Both the position numbers and the translations under genes were made by a program. DNA of 64,000 nt from Pterobdella sp. o SKG-2022 (taxonomy: Eukaryota; Annelida; Clitellata; Hirudinida; Piscicolidae): NCBI GenBank assembly GCA_964035795.1, contig OZ038322.1, positions 1,771,281 to 1,835,280 on the forward strand, given 5' to 3'. Of the stretch, positions 49,705 to 62,199 are shown piece by piece. Within the stretch, counting starts at the first letter, position 1; each line of letters opens with the position of its first letter. The notes below the pieces were generated by a model that saw only the letters and a list, made by a program, of their open reading frames with translations, did not search any database and was not told the origin of the DNA.

Positions 49705-51980
49705 CATTAATACCAGAAAATATTTCGATTTAATTATTTTAGTGTTATAGGGTTTCTTAATTGGTTAAAAATTTTTTGCAATTGAATACAAATTATATAA
49801 AAAATAATTTAAAAAGTATTATTTAGTAAGCCGCCATTAGGTCACTCTTGGGGATTCGGTTTCACTTCATGAATTCATCCAAGAAAAACTTATTTTTAAT
49901 GTTCAAAAAACCCCAAAATAATAATTATTAACATTTGGTTGCAAGGAACATAAAAATCAGCAAACAATATTTTTCTGCCTTATTTTCACTCATTTGAGAT
50001 TGCAACATCTTTTTGAGGTGATGAAACACCATGGCACAAACACCAAAGAACAACATTGAAGGACCATGGGCATCACTCATGCATTTAAAAAAACATGGAA
50101 GTTGCTAGATGCGAGATGTTGAGTCCTCCAGCCATTCACAACTGGGTCCTGTTAATACTGAAGGAACTTCGGTTGAAAAACTATTGAAACATCGAATAGT
50201 GAAATGACTTATATATTCATTTGTGGTGTTTAGATGTAATAAAATCCTTTCAAAGTTGCAGTTCAAAGTGAAAAGGTAGAAATGTTTATAATTTAAAAGA
50301 ATTCTTAAACAAATCATTAGTGTATTTTATTCCTTCTGCTTCAACCTGATTTCCTCCCATTCCATAAAAGCCTGCATTAATTGGAGTTCTTATTTATATT
50401 TCAAGATCTACGTGCAGACGTTTGCATACGTTTAACACCATTAATTACTCTTCAAGTTATGATGCTTCAACAAATTAAATATTTAAAAATAAACTTATTG
50501 AATGTTTAAAATCAAATCAAATCAAATATGATGGCTAAACACCATCGCAAATAAAATCCTTTAAATTGAGCCAGTTTCTACAGTTTTTTATATGTAATTA
50601 AAATATATTGCTCTATTGATAATAAACTATTTATATATTCAAAAATTCCCTATTTATATATAACAATGAACTACTTAAATATCTCATAATGAGCTTATTA
50701 AATATCTCAATATGAGCCAATTAAATATCTCATGATGAACTAAGGAATATTCACATGACGGTGAATATTAATACGTCCAGTGACGTCCAGGCCTTCCACA
50801 CACTTGCCTGGATGCAACATAATAATAATAAAAATAATAAATAAAAGGACCAAAAAATCGATTTAAAAAAAATTTATCTTTTAGAAATTAATATTGGATA
50901 AATGAAAAAGGGAACATCTGAAAAATTTTGTTTGACCAAGATGAATTTAAAATTTATCAAACATCTTTTTCTTTATCGAAATATTGAATATTTATTATGA
51001 AATCAAAATAAACTATAAAAAAAATTATATAAACACAACAAAATTTACAAACTTGAGGTAATGAAAAACTACAATGCATACGATTTGTATCAAGTCCAAC
51101 GTCTCGTTACGCATCTAACAAGCTGAGTGAAAAGAGAGGTGAGTCTTCCAAAGAACACAAGCCAAGTTGAGTTTTGGTAAGCATGATTTGATAAGTGAAA
51201 GGTTCAACAAAACCAGATTTGATAGGAAAACATCAAGAGACATGGCGACATGCTGGTCAGTGTGACGGGGATTGTGCTTGAGAGCCTGTTATATTATATG
51301 GGGCATTCAAATTTGAATAAATATATCAAAAATTGAATTAAAACTGATAATGTATGGAAATAATACACTTCACGAGAAACATTTGTAATAGGCTTATGCA
51401 GTCCCTAATCCAATAAGTGGACGTCTGTCGCAGCAATTATATGTGATTCTTTAAACCGTTCTCAAGGGATATAATCATGAAATATTTAATTCAGATTTTA
51501 TAGAATTTGATCTAAATGGCAGTTAAAATACTCTCAAAAGCATTTTTATTAATAGAAACTGACTGGAAAAGCTTGGAGCTACTCGGTTTAAAAATGTGTC
51601 TAATTTGAGATTCAACAATTCCATATTTGTTTTGCATACATTTTCACCATCACTCTTTATTATATGACACAGAAAACTTTAGCTAATGCCTTTAAATTTT
51701 CTTAAATTCGAACGTATCGATTGAATATCAGCATGTTATTTATATAAGATCTAGATGCTAATAGTTTCAGAAGAAAGTAGTCAGTAAAGAAAGAGCTTGC
51801 AAGTTTGAAAACGTTGAGAAGGCTAGAACTTGTTAATTAGAATTATCAAGATATATGAATTTTTTTTCCAATCAAAAATTGTTGAACAAAAAATTATGAA
51901 ATACGTTAGGATTTTTTTGAAATGTCTAACTATCATCAAGAATCGGTGAGCGAAATGAGTGAACTCAAAAAAACAAGAAT
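49705..51980. other. Mostly non-coding
   Basis: A 50-codon minus-strand open stretch (about 50080-49930, SDAHGPSMLFFGVCAMVFHH) is hydrophobic but unsupported. The rest is AT-rich. Confidence 0.3.
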
Positions 51981-51981
51981 T

Positions 51982-52359
51982 AAGTCAAATCAAATCAATG
52001 ACGAGCATGGTTATAGTGGCATCAACTTCATGAGTTTCTAGACCACTGAGTATTATGAACTTTGAACGCAATTTAATGTAATGTAAGTTTTCTTAGATAT
52101 GACAATTTAAAAAAAATTATGCAAGTATAACTAAATAAACAAAACAGTTAACTAAGGTTATATGAAAAAAAAGGTCTGTTGTTTGAAACAAAAGCAACCA
52201 TAATAATACTTGGATAAATGAAATTTAGAGAACTGAGTTGATTTTATGAACGTATAAAAATAATTAAATCTGTGATAATAAACAAATATATATATAGATG
52301 AAACTTCAAATATAATATTTTGAGCAATCAAATGTTAATTTTAGACAAAATTTGAACAA
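51982..52359. repeat. Dispersed repeat family A, copy 1 (about 378 bp)
   Basis: Begins aagtcaaatcaaatcaat and ends acaaaatttgaacaa. It matches 61628-62145 over its length, including ggtctgttgtttgaaacaaa. It lacks the 140-bp exon-like segment present in copy 2. Confidence 0.85.
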
Positions 52360-53960
52360 TTAAGAAATGGGGGTTTTAAGGCTTGTGATGAAGTTGTGAG
52401 GTATATGAAAAGATAGAGCAAAGAAAATGGATACTTGGTGGTATAATGAAAGTTGAAAAAAGCTTTTTCATAAAAAAAATTTTTTTTCAAATCAGAGTGA
52501 AAATAGGTGAAGAAAATAAAAATCAATATAGATAAAGCTGCAGCTATGAGAGAGGAAACGGAAAAAGAATTATATAAGTTTTATAGAAATTTTAATAATG
52601 CAGATAAATATTTTTTTGAAACCACTCATGGCTTCCTTTCTTTTCCTTCAACCTGGAACGAGTGGCTTCTGCCTCTCTTACATTTCTTAAACTTTCCATG
52701 CTTTCTAGGCTTGTTTCTTTCTTCTTTTAGGAAGAAGTTGCAGATTACACGAGATACTTTCGTTTGAGTTTCACTATTTTGATTTTGTTTTATACTTTTT
52801 CTGAAGCTTGCTCAAGATTTTCTTCACAAAATTGATTTCTTCAATGTTATTCAACACTCCTAAAAAATTTTCTAGAAATACCATATATCATCTTATTTCT
52901 TTGTTCATTGAGCTTTGTAATGTTCTGTTTGGTTTATATTCAATTAATTATTAATTATTTCTAGCCATCATCCGTTATCTTCACCATGCCGCTTTGGAGG
53001 GTTGTGTTAGAGAAGGGTCTGTCTTGAATGCCCCACTCAAACCTTAATTTTTCATGATTATTAATTATTTAAGCTTTATTTTCTGGTTTCCATATTTATC
53101 TCTTCATCTTGTCACTGCTTTCAATGCTACATTTTTTTCACACATTAGTACAAGATTTTTGTTGGTTAGTGACTAGCGCAGTTTTTTTACCTTTACAAAA
53201 TATCTAGTTTGTGAAATATTTTGAAACAAAAATGTTTTATTAACCTATTTTAAGTTTTAAAAACAGTTTTTATAATATAAAAATATCTGAATATTTCAAT
53301 ATAATAATATTTAAAAAAAACTAGGTTTTAATTCACCTTACCTATAGTTACGACTATATCAAAAACGTAAATAGTTCAATAAAGCTAAATCTTCTTGTGA
53401 ATAATTCAAGTCTTTTTCTATAATATTTATCTGTAAAAGATAAAGATGGCGATGAGGCCTATCATGCTTCTGTCAATGCGGCTTCTGGCAAAATTAAATT
53501 TTCTGTACAAATTGCTTGTAATATTATGAGCATGTTTTAGAGGCTCATGAAAAAGAACTAGCGACAGAATAGCTAGCGATCAAGAATATTGCCACATTAT
53601 TAATTAAAATTTTTTTTTGAACTTTCACTTAGTTTTATAATCCATCTTAAGGTTACAACCTCGAAATAAACCGACAGTTATTTCACTGCTATTAATTCTT
53701 TCGCTAGTTGTTTTTGTCTTAACGTATCAATTCTTTGAATATCAATGTTTGGCAAAACTATTGTGAAATAAAATAAAATTTTGATATCAAAAATCTTTTG
53801 TTTCATTAAAGTAATTGAATTTAAAAAAAATTTTCTTAAAAAGACAAACAAAATTAAAAAACCAGAGGCAAATACCGATGGCAGTTCTTCTGGCTTTTCT
53901 GTCTTTAACCTTCTTAACAATCGACCTGTAGTTGTACCACTTATGGAATATATATGGAAT
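52360..53960. other. No firm gene
   Basis: An open + strand stretch (52507-52767) and short minus-strand stretches near 53993-53678 are present. None has a complete splice structure. The latter could be a 3' exon of the small transmembrane ORF at 54051. Confidence 0.3.
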
Positions 53961-53970
53961 GTTGAATGAT

Positions 53971-54051
53971 TTAAAAATGTGAATACTTGACAAGGACGAC
54001 GAATGCGATAAGCAACATCACACCAACCATTGTCAGGCCGAAGATGGCCAT
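53971..54051 (-). CDS. Candidate 26-residue single-span membrane micropeptide
   Basis: The minus strand encodes MAIFGLTMVGVMLLIAFVVL followed by VKYSHF and a stop. It is one hydrophobic helix with a short polar end, and its base composition is nearly balanced, unlike its AT-rich surroundings. Length and shape recall micropeptides such as the sarcolamban or OST4 type, but there is no sequence match I can defend. A possible donor (gtcaag) near the end and an acceptor (ccataag) about 50 nt on could add a basic tail (WYNYRSIVKKVKDRKARR). It is too short for statistical support. Confidence 0.3.
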   Translation of the reverse strand: MAIFGLTMVGVMLLIAFVVLVKYSHF

Positions 54052-54496
54052 ATTACCTTTAATATCACATTAAAGTTCTTTATTGTTTTTTAAAACAACG
54101 TTTACGTTCGAAAACTTTATGAATCATACTTGAAAAATAAGCATTTATGCTACCGTTTTACGGTAAAGTTAAACTTATCACAAAATATGGAAATAAAAAA
54201 ATCTTTTTTCGACGTTAAAGTTTTGAGGATGAAAAGAAAACTGGTGTGTCAGTTCAGTTAGTTATTGCTTAGAATTGATGGTCCTTTTGCTCAAATGAAA
54301 AAGTTTTTTGCTTTATGTGAACTTTATTTTTCAAACCATTTGCCTAAAAAATTTTCAGCATATAATTGGAACTGAATAAAAATAAGTCATTAAATAAATT
54401 TTCTATCTAAATAAATGGATTCTAGAATGAAAATTTTTTGAATATCTGATAAGTTAAATAATGATAAAATATAAGTTTATTTGATTAAGTAGTTGT

Positions 54497-55097
54497 TTAA
54501 TTAGAAGTAAGTGGCCTACTCAGGGGCTCCTTTGGCTCGAACAGGGATACAGTGCAGACCTTGGCGCAGTTTTCTTCTTGTGTTCTTATCAGGAAATCTT
54601 TTATCGTCATGTTCAGGTATTCCTTGTCAAAGATCAGAGTATCTTGCTCCGGGAGCTGATAATTTTCCAAACGAATCAACTTATTCTTTTTGTCTTTGTA
54701 ATAAAACTTCACCGCACAGTTATTTTCACTGTCTTTGATAGTAAATTACTTATGTTATTCTATTATTATGAAACTTGAAAAAAATACCTCTAGAGGAATT
54801 GAAACGTAGTTTGACGTAAAACCTTCCAACACTGTGATCTTTCCCCAGCTTGATGACATAAAGCTTGTTCTTCTCCAACTTGTCGCACGTTTCATCATTT
54901 CCATCTACACTTTTGGGGTTCATTAGATTCTTCTCATTTTCAAATACTCTCGCTTTAAAAGCTAAATCACTTTCTGTTGATTTTTCAAGATGACTTAGAA
55001 GTGTGAAGCCATAAGAATTAATTTAACCTTGGCAGTAGGCGATGAAAAAAAAACATATTAAATTGAAAGTTAGGGTGAACAGTGGTTTTGTGGTCAT
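54497..55097 (-). CDS. Small secreted protein, paralogue A (family not recognised)
   Basis: Three exons on the minus strand: 55097-55028, 54973-54788, 54732-54497 (163 residues). Both introns are phase 1. Exon 1 is a signal peptide (MTTKPLFTLTFNLICFFFIA). The mature part is about 140 residues with four cysteines (DETC, NNC, ENC, VC) and strand-like stretches such as LYVIKLGKDH and GRFYVKLRF. It ends with CTVSLFEPKEPL. The paralogue at 58167-58783 shares the signal exon, both intron phases, the DGxDETC motif and the CTVSL ending, so the gene model is well supported even though the function is unknown. An extracellular beta-sandwich is a reasonable guess only. Confidence 0.7.
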
Positions 55098-55099
55098 GT

Positions 55100-57640
55100 C
55101 TAATGCTTTTTCACGATCATAATCTTTTAACGCGACAATTTGTAGATTTGTTATTAAACGTATTGGTTACGTATTTGAAGATTGCAGAAATATAGATTAA
55201 AAAACCTATTATCGTTGATATTTCACTTCTACCGATCAGAAAATATGATAAAATGCAACTTACCGTATTTTTTTCTTGGTTTGATTTTTATGAAGTTATA
55301 AAATATAAGTTAGAAAAGTATAGAAAAAAATTTTAGTATGTAAAGTTTTGAGTTCAAATTTATTATAGTTTAAAGAATGATAACTTGAGATAACCATAGA
55401 AACAATACTAGTCATGAGAGGTGAACCCTAGAAAAGCAAAGCAACAGGGCTGTGTTCAATATTCATATCGTGAATCATTAAGTCTTCGATGGTCAGTTGA
55501 GAAATCTTTCAAACTATTTGGTTCATTTTTCTTTTCTTGTCAAAAATCAACTTCGAGCCATCAGCCTAGGGAATGCAGAAGTATTCAAATAAGGTCACAG
55601 TTCGCTAAATAGAAAACTTACTGGTTTTTTGCAAACTCAACGAGGAAAGAAAATGTCTCTACAAAAATTCACTTCAAAAAAGAAAAATACAAGTAGTCAT
55701 GCGACAACCACAGATGTTTCTTTCTGCTTTGAATTGCAAGAAAAATCTTGGCACGTCTCTTCTTGAATCGTCTTTTGATGCACCTCGAGCAGGGTCACCT
55801 AACAAAAAGTCAATGTGGATTCAAAGCTGTTCGAAGAGCAATTAACAGTTTGGTGTTTGCGGCATTGTTGACGGAAGCATACTAAATACTTTTTTTGGCA
55901 TACACATCAAATATCGGTTCAATGAGAAATTTATTAATTCTTGATGTCAAAAATGACAAAAATCATAAAAAATAATCAGAAATCTTCTTTTTGCTGATGG
56001 TGCCATCAACGCAAAAGAGTTAGCAAAAGATTCAACGAGAGTTAGGTCAGTTTTCATTGGCGTGTACAACATCGGTTTAATCACCTACGTCTAAAAATGG
56101 ATGAGATGTTTGAACCTGCTATAACAAAATTTTCAACAAAAACTTCATATTTTAGTGAAAGAACAAAAGGTACAAGCAGTGTAAAAGTGTCTTTTTATCG
56201 GCAGGATACTTTCACGCCGTACAAATTTTCATGATGAGGCCAAAGCTTTTAAAAGAATTGAAAAAACAAGTTTGAGTTAGAAAAAATTTATCAAAACCTA
56301 TAAAACTCAAAATTCACAAAACCATTGTTTTGACCAAATTAATATTAGACAAGAAGACCTGAAGAGAAAAAAATTTAATAGCACTACACCTGATGTCTTT
56401 GAAGAATTCTCATTACAGGCTGGCATGGTTTGATCTCTAACATCGAGGTATTAAAAAGGAAAAATTTTTTTGATGGATTTTTCTACAAGGGTGCTAAAAG
56501 CACAGATGCGATGAACTGGTCATGCTTCTTATCTGTATCTCTGTAGAATGATTAGAATGTTTGCCGTAGCAGCTTTTTAACGGCAAACTTGAAAATGAAG
56601 TTGAGATAATGTCATTTTTCTATTAAGTTCATTGAATTGGTCACATGAGCTAATGGCAGCAAGTAACTTGAAAGTATTTAAAGTACCAAAACTATTAAAT
56701 AGACTTCAATGTTTCACAGGGTTGCAAAAGAGTTTAACTCCCCAAAAACAATAGGGTCTTTCTACTAACAAACATGAAAAAAAATTCGCGTTAAATGTTA
56801 ACAAGCGATTAAAAAGTACTTTATACAAACTGAGAGTATAAGATAGGAAACTGATGACCAGTGACAAAAATTTTGCTTCTGTAGGTCGATCATGCAGTCC
56901 ATGAAATATCAAAGAATGTTATGTTAGACAAATACGATCACTCAATGTTAGTTCTGTTAAATGTGGATTGTGGAAGGGTTTCTACAGCTGAAACCAAAAG
57001 TCCAATTTAAAACTTTGAATAATATCATTTATCTAAAAATATTAATGAGCACTAGCAAAATAAAACCAAACCAAAATATTGCCTTCTTAGCGGGAGACAT
57101 ACAAAATTGAAAAAATCTCGTCCATATATGCTTCAATCCTATTGGTCAGTAAAAAAACCTTATGTTTTCTATAGTAAGTGTGAACTTCCTTTTACATCCC
57201 ATTCATTAAGTTAGAATCTTTGGAAAATGTATTTTTTGTTATTAATATAATAAGTTTATTCTACTCCTAAAATTTGTGAAATGTTTAGTTTACAAGAGAA
57301 CTATGTAGTTTAGAAACTTCTGAAGTTCGTACACTTTGAGCATACTTGTCGCTGTGCCTAAATTACAACAGAATTGACAGAGCAATCGAGGGAAGCCAAG
57401 AGCTGAGAAGTAGGAGGAAATCTTATATAGCAAAACGAATAAAAATTACAGCATATTGTTATGCTATAAGCTTTATATTTTTTAGCTTTTATTAAATGAC
57501 ATTAAGTATATGATACTGTCGAATTGAACTGCTAACACCATGTGTCAATGCAAACAAGCCACGACCTTGGACCTCGGAAGTGCGTTGCCCACTTGACATT
57601 AGGTGCACTGAAGATTGGCTTCTAGAGCATTTCTTCACGA
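55100..57640. other. Retroelement debris and AT-rich sequence
   Basis: Includes the second copy of the 5385 repeat at 55697-55850 and, around 56230-56600, worn sequence with faint resemblance to retroelement ORFs. No intact gene on either strand. Confidence 0.35.
55697..55850. repeat. Dispersed repeat, second copy of the 5385-5530 element
   Basis: Shares catgcgacaacca, the cacctcgagcag block and aaagtcaatgtgg with 5385-5530 at similar spacing. Confidence 0.45.
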
Positions 57641-57642
57641 GA

Positions 57643-57861
57643 TTAAAAAGACCTTGTTTTTAGAACACGTTGTTGCATTGTGGACTTGGCAATTTTATTT
57701 TTATTCCGCCAATTGTTGTGAGCTTGTATCTTCCAGTTGTCAACAATGTTTAGCTTTTCCAATTCACTATAGATAAGGTCGTGCCATCTCTTTTTTTGAC
57801 CTCTTTGAGATCTTGCACCTTCAGCAATTTTGCTCACCATTAATTTCAAGCCACGACACAA
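57643..57861 (-). mobile_element. Reverse transcriptase C-terminal tail fragment
   Basis: The minus strand reads GARSQRGQKKRWHDLIYSEL, then EKLNIVDNWKIQAHN and NWRN. This is the usual GKRSxGGQKKRYxD...L...W...A.DR..WR ending of non-LTR reverse transcriptases. Upstream domains are missing. Confidence 0.6.
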
Positions 57862-58166
57862 TAACTCCCACCAGCAAGAGCTTTATAAACTCACCATGGG
57901 CTAAGTATGCCGATAACTACAAGGGGTTTCAACGTGGTAATTAATCGATACATCCAAGAAATCTTTTTGACTGATTGTTGAGAAAATGAAAAGTAGTTGA
58001 AAGACGCTTTAAAAACTTTACTAACATTAACAAAAAAATTTGTTTCAAAATAAAAATGTTCGAAATAAACGCTATTAAAATTATTTTTGTTTTTGAAAAG
58101 TAATGATTAAAAGTGGCTCAACAGCTTTTCTCTAACATCTGGACAGGGTCTTACAGGTCACATGTG

Positions 58167-58783
58167 ATGGCTGCAAACAAAAACCTTCTATATTGTTTTG
58201 TCATTCTCTTGTCTTCTCAAAGCTTCGGTGTTTTAAAGAAATATTTTTGAAATCTTAGTAATCTAAAGGCTAATTTTTATATTTAAGGGTGGAACTTTTT
58301 TGAAGAAGACTTGTTCCTGAACATGCCGGTAAGCATAGCTGGTGAGTTGGTGGAAGACAGCACATTAAATGACGGCAGAGATGAGACTTGCGAAAACATT
58401 GAACCAAAAAGAGCTGAGATTGATATATTTTTTGATACGAAGAATTTAGTTTCGGTTTTCGAGTTTAGAGTGCGAGGAGCTGCCGAAGGTGTATGATCTT
58501 TTGTTGCATCACATCATCACATTACTATAATGATCATTTTTGCTTCTATTATATTTCAGGTAATGGACTTATAGAATTATTTTTGGCGTCAAATCGCACA
58601 GCTTGGATGAGTTTCTACAAAAAAAATACAATTTCTCAAAAACTTATCGACATTAAAAGAAAACTAAAAATCCCAGCCCGTTATTTTGCTATTCGCAGCA
58701 CTAACAGCTCCTTTCTTAATTTGTGCACTGTCTCTCTTGTTAAACCACCCAGCAAAACTTTGCGTTCGTTTCAAAATTTATAA
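58167..58783 (+). CDS. Small secreted protein, paralogue B (family not recognised)
   Basis: Three exons: 58167-58227, 58288-58488, 58560-58783 (161 residues), both introns phase 1. Exon 1 encodes a signal peptide (MAANKNLLYCFVILLSSQSF). The mature protein has GRDETCEN, a strand-rich middle (DIFFDTKNLVSVFEFRVRG), a C-terminal half with AWMSFYKK and KLKIPARYFAIRS, and the closing LCTVSLVKPP. Compared with paralogue A (54497-55097, opposite strand), the DETC and CTVSL cysteines are kept and the other two cysteines are absent, suggesting one core disulphide and an optional second. The two genes are head to head about 3 kb apart. Function unknown. Confidence 0.7.
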
Positions 58784-58799
58784 AAAATTATAAAAATTA

Positions 58800-59025
58800 G
58801 ATAAAAACTTGTTTGATTATAGTAAACAGATAGTAAGACGATCATTTGAACACAAATGTAAATTATAAGAGGCGGATTAAGTTTACTGGAAGGTGAGTGA
58901 GTGTTGAGTGCAGGTTCAAGTTGGTATGATAAAGACGAGTCTCTGACGCATCTCAATGCTGTGAAATTTTGTGTCGAATAATTAAATAAATTAATTTAAA
59001 AAATTTTATAATTCAATAATGAAAG
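58800..59025. other. Short non-coding gap
   Basis: Nothing seen between the secreted-protein gene and the endonuclease remnant. Confidence 0.4.
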
Positions 59026-59049
59026 ATCTTTCTGGTCTGATTTCTAAAT

Positions 59050-59490
59050 TTTGGAAGAATGAGAGGGAATGCTTTTAAAGGAGTACAAAGCATTGAGAAG
59101 AACTGATTTGTGTTGTGTGCAAGAAACTCGTTGGAGCAGCGAATTAAAATTAATTGAAGGCAAAACTTTCGGTACAAGTTTTTAGGCTGTGGTAATGATA
59201 AAGGCACTGGTGTGAGATTTTCACTGGCTAAAAACTGGTGCGAGTTTGAATTGATTGAATTGAAGGGTCATTAAAACAGATGAGTTTGTTTTTGGGATTA
59301 TTTATGCACGTTAAGCTAACCTTAGTAAGAGTTTTAAAGATCAATTTTATGTGCTACAATCCACTATAACTGAAGTTTCAAACTCGAAACAGCTGACAAT
59401 ATGTAAAAACTAGAATGGCCAGATAGGATCACATTTAACTGCTTTTTAGGATTTGCATGGTAAGCGGGCTTTGGAAAAAAAACCTGTTAA
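59050..59490 (+). mobile_element. Endonuclease remnant of a non-LTR retrotransposon
   Basis: With frameshifts and stops the + strand reads RRTDLCCVQETRWSS (the catalytic QETRW block), then CGNDKGTGVRFSLAKNW, FVFGIIYAR, TITEVSNSKQLTICKN, NGQIGSH and a decayed GFxxxHG block. These are the conserved blocks of apurinic-like endonucleases. It is a pseudogene with no intact frame. Confidence 0.7.
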
Positions 59491-59499
59491 AACTTGCCG

Positions 59500-60470
59500 T
59501 TGCTAAAAAGTCGGTGGTTGGTAGCTTCTGGCTCAAAAAAATCAAAAAGATGTTTGAAGAGATGGTTACAAGAGACTGGGTGACCCAAATCGACTACATA
59601 TCCTATTAGAGAGGTTTTAGAAAAAGACATTGTTGGGAAAGAGTATTTAACTTGAAGAAAGCATTATTTGTGTCTTCTCAAAGCAAAAATGTTGTGGAAT
59701 TTAAGGGGTTTGTTTGAAATAAGCCTTGCCTGATTTTTGCAAACATGACCAAAGTGAAAAGCCATTAATAAGATGAGTTCTGGGAAAGCAGGAAGTCTCA
59801 ACTTTGATAATAGAAAACGGGCTTTATTGAGTCATATAGTTTATTAAATAATATATTTTAACTATATTAATAGCATTTTAGCCTACTGCTTTAGCTCGTT
59901 TTAACTTGATTAGCCTTAATCACTTGATCTTGACTTGTGCATGCATATGAACAAAAAGTGGTAGGAAGTTGCTTGTGTGATGAAAAGAATATAAATCTGT
60001 TCAAGTTTTAAATAAATATTTCCAATTTATTGGAAAAAAAACTGCAAGATATGATATTGAATGAGAAACATGGTGAAAAAATGTTCTCGTCGGAAGATGC
60101 ACCAGCTTCCGGATGGATATTGAGATCAATTTTTCTGAATCATATAACTTTCACTTACATTAAATCACCAAGGTTTTGTGTTATTCATCGCTTTATTGTT
60201 TGTCTTCACTTTCTGCCTTCTTGCAGAGGTCTTCTGCGGGTTCGTATGCTTTATCATCATTTCAATGTTTTTTATTGAACATAAAAAAAAACTACTTTTT
60301 GATTAATAAGTATCATCTGCGCTAGTTTTTAACATAGAATTAATTTGATATCTTGTAGAGAAGATTCACAATTTAACCACTTTTTCAAACATCTTTCACA
60401 TTTAAATTTTTGTTGAAAAAAATTTGACTTTTATTAATCAAAAAATTTGCTTAATTATTAGAATTAGAAA
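59500..60470. other. No intact gene; one coding-like patch
   Basis: A patch at about 60045-60135 (NEKHGEKMFSSEDAPASGW in + frame) looks protein-like and lies upstream of the exon-like segment at 60473. It has no clear splice partner. Confidence 0.3.
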
Positions 60471-60472
60471 CA

Positions 60473-60771
60473 GGATCAGTGACAGAATAGAAATATCCCT
60501 CACACAAATTTCAAAAGAAATAGATCGCTTATTAGCTTTTGACATGAAAGAAAAAGGACAAACATTAGTTCAAGAAGGTGAAAAATATAAAAAATCTCAT
60601 AAAGGTGAAGCTAAAAAAAATAGAATGAACAAAAATTCAATAAGGAGTCAAAAAGATTATGAAAAACCAAAAAAATCTCGAAAAAATGATTCGAATAAAG
60701 AGAGAATTAAAATCGGCTACTCATTGGAAACCAAAGACGAAAATTCCAACAAGTCTCAAAAAATGATTTGA
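60473..60771 (+). other. Exon-like coding segment, possible donor of the duplicated fragment at 61772
   Basis: After a plausible acceptor (attagaaacag) the frame reads ISDRIEISLTQISKEIDRLL, then AFDMKEKGQTLVQEGEKY, then a Lys/Asn-rich tail and a stop at about 60771. The first 145 nt recur almost unchanged at 61772-61917 inside a dispersed repeat. The tail is strongly charged and may be disordered. The parent gene is not recognised. Confidence 0.35.
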
Positions 60772-61205
60772 GGAGAGACAAAGCTTCTGGTAGTTTGAAA
60801 AACAACAAATATGAAAAAAGAAGCCTTCTAAGAAACGAGGAATTAAAAAAGTCAAAAATGGACTATTAATAATATTTAAACTGAAATATTAAATTAATTA
60901 TGAGATAACACTATTTTGTGAAAACTAAAGTTTTTTTTCTAAAGAATCGGGATATAATATTGAGTAAGTTTAACACGCGAGATTTCATCAAAAGTTTCCT
61001 AGTTTTGTGTGACATATCTTGAAAATATGTTGCTCTTTATGATTCAAACTTAAGTTAAAATAAACGCATCATTTGAAATATTTATTTACAAGGTTCACGT
61101 ATATCATTCTTGGCTTGTCTACTCTTTTTTCGCATCATTAAGAAGCGTAAGAGACCCGACTTCGGAAGGTTATTGGCATCTGTATATGCTTGGACATGTT
61201 TGTGA

Positions 61206-61620
61206 CTAACAGTATGCGCTGACAGTTTTGGCATTTTTTTGTTTTTTTTTATAAGTTCTTGCTGATGTAGTTGTGTTGTGGTCTATTAGTGCATTGTTAT
61301 CTGTCCTCATGTGCCTAACTCGATTTGCCCAGAGCCCACACACTTTACATTTGAACTGCTTGCCATTCACATTACATGTTTTTTGATGGTTCTTCCAGGT
61401 TGCTTTTTGATTGAAGATCCTTCGGCAGTGTGCACAGGCTATTTCTTTTGGCGTTTGCAGCATCTTGTGTATTCTTGTCTTATGTATTGCCAAACCTGCT
61501 TTGCTTTTGCATTTTTTGCTACATCCTTCTGCCTCACATGTGAATCTGGTGGTTGATTGTGTGACAGGCACATGTAGTGTTCTTCTGCCAGATAGGCATC
61601 GGTTTTCACTATTCTGGTCC
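61206..61620 (-). mobile_element. Zinc-finger tail of a non-LTR retroelement
   Basis: The minus strand encodes CEAEGCSKKCKSKAGLAIH (C2H2), then CAHCRRIFNQKATWKNHQKT and CKVCG. It pairs with the + strand fragment at 47176-47456. It lies 3' of the reverse transcriptase at 62975-62200 on the same strand, with repeat family A inserted between them, so the two parts probably formed one element. Confidence 0.6.
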
Positions 61621-61627
61621 TGGTTTC

Positions 61628-62145
61628 AAGTCAAATCAAATCAATTACGAGTATGATTATAGTGGCATTAACTTCAAGAGTTTTTATACCACTGAGTATA
61701 ATGAACTTTGATTGAAATTTAATGTATTGTGAGTTTTCCTAGATATGACAATTTTGAAAAGGATCCTGCAAGTGACAGAATAGATATATCCCTCACACAA
61801 ATTTCAAAAGAAATAGATCGCTTATTAGCTTTTGACATGAAAGAAAAAGGACAAACATTAGTTCAAGAAGGTGAAAAATATAAAAAATCTCATAAAGGTG
61901 AAGCTAAAAAAATAGAATAAACAAAACAGAAAAACTTAGATTATATGAAAAAAAAGGTCTGTTGTTTGAAACAAAAGCAACCATAATAATACTTGGATAA
62001 ATGAAATTTAGAAAACTGAGTTGATTTTATGAATGTATTATTCTTAATTTAATCTGGGATAACAAATAAAAAAACAAATAAAAATAAAACTTAAAATAAA
62101 ATATTTTGAGCAATTAAATGTTAGTTACAGACAAAATTTGAACAA
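61628..62145. repeat. Dispersed repeat family A, copy 2, carrying an exon-like insert
   Basis: Matches 51982-52359 at both ends. Between gcaagt and aataaacaaaac it contains about 145 bp (61772-61917) almost identical to the exon-like segment at 60480-60625. This copy appears inserted between the RT and zinc-finger parts of a minus-strand retroelement. Confidence 0.85.
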
Positions 62146-62199
62146 CTTCATCGTCTTTATCTTGTTCTTCAATGCCACTTCCATATGTCCTTGTTGACA

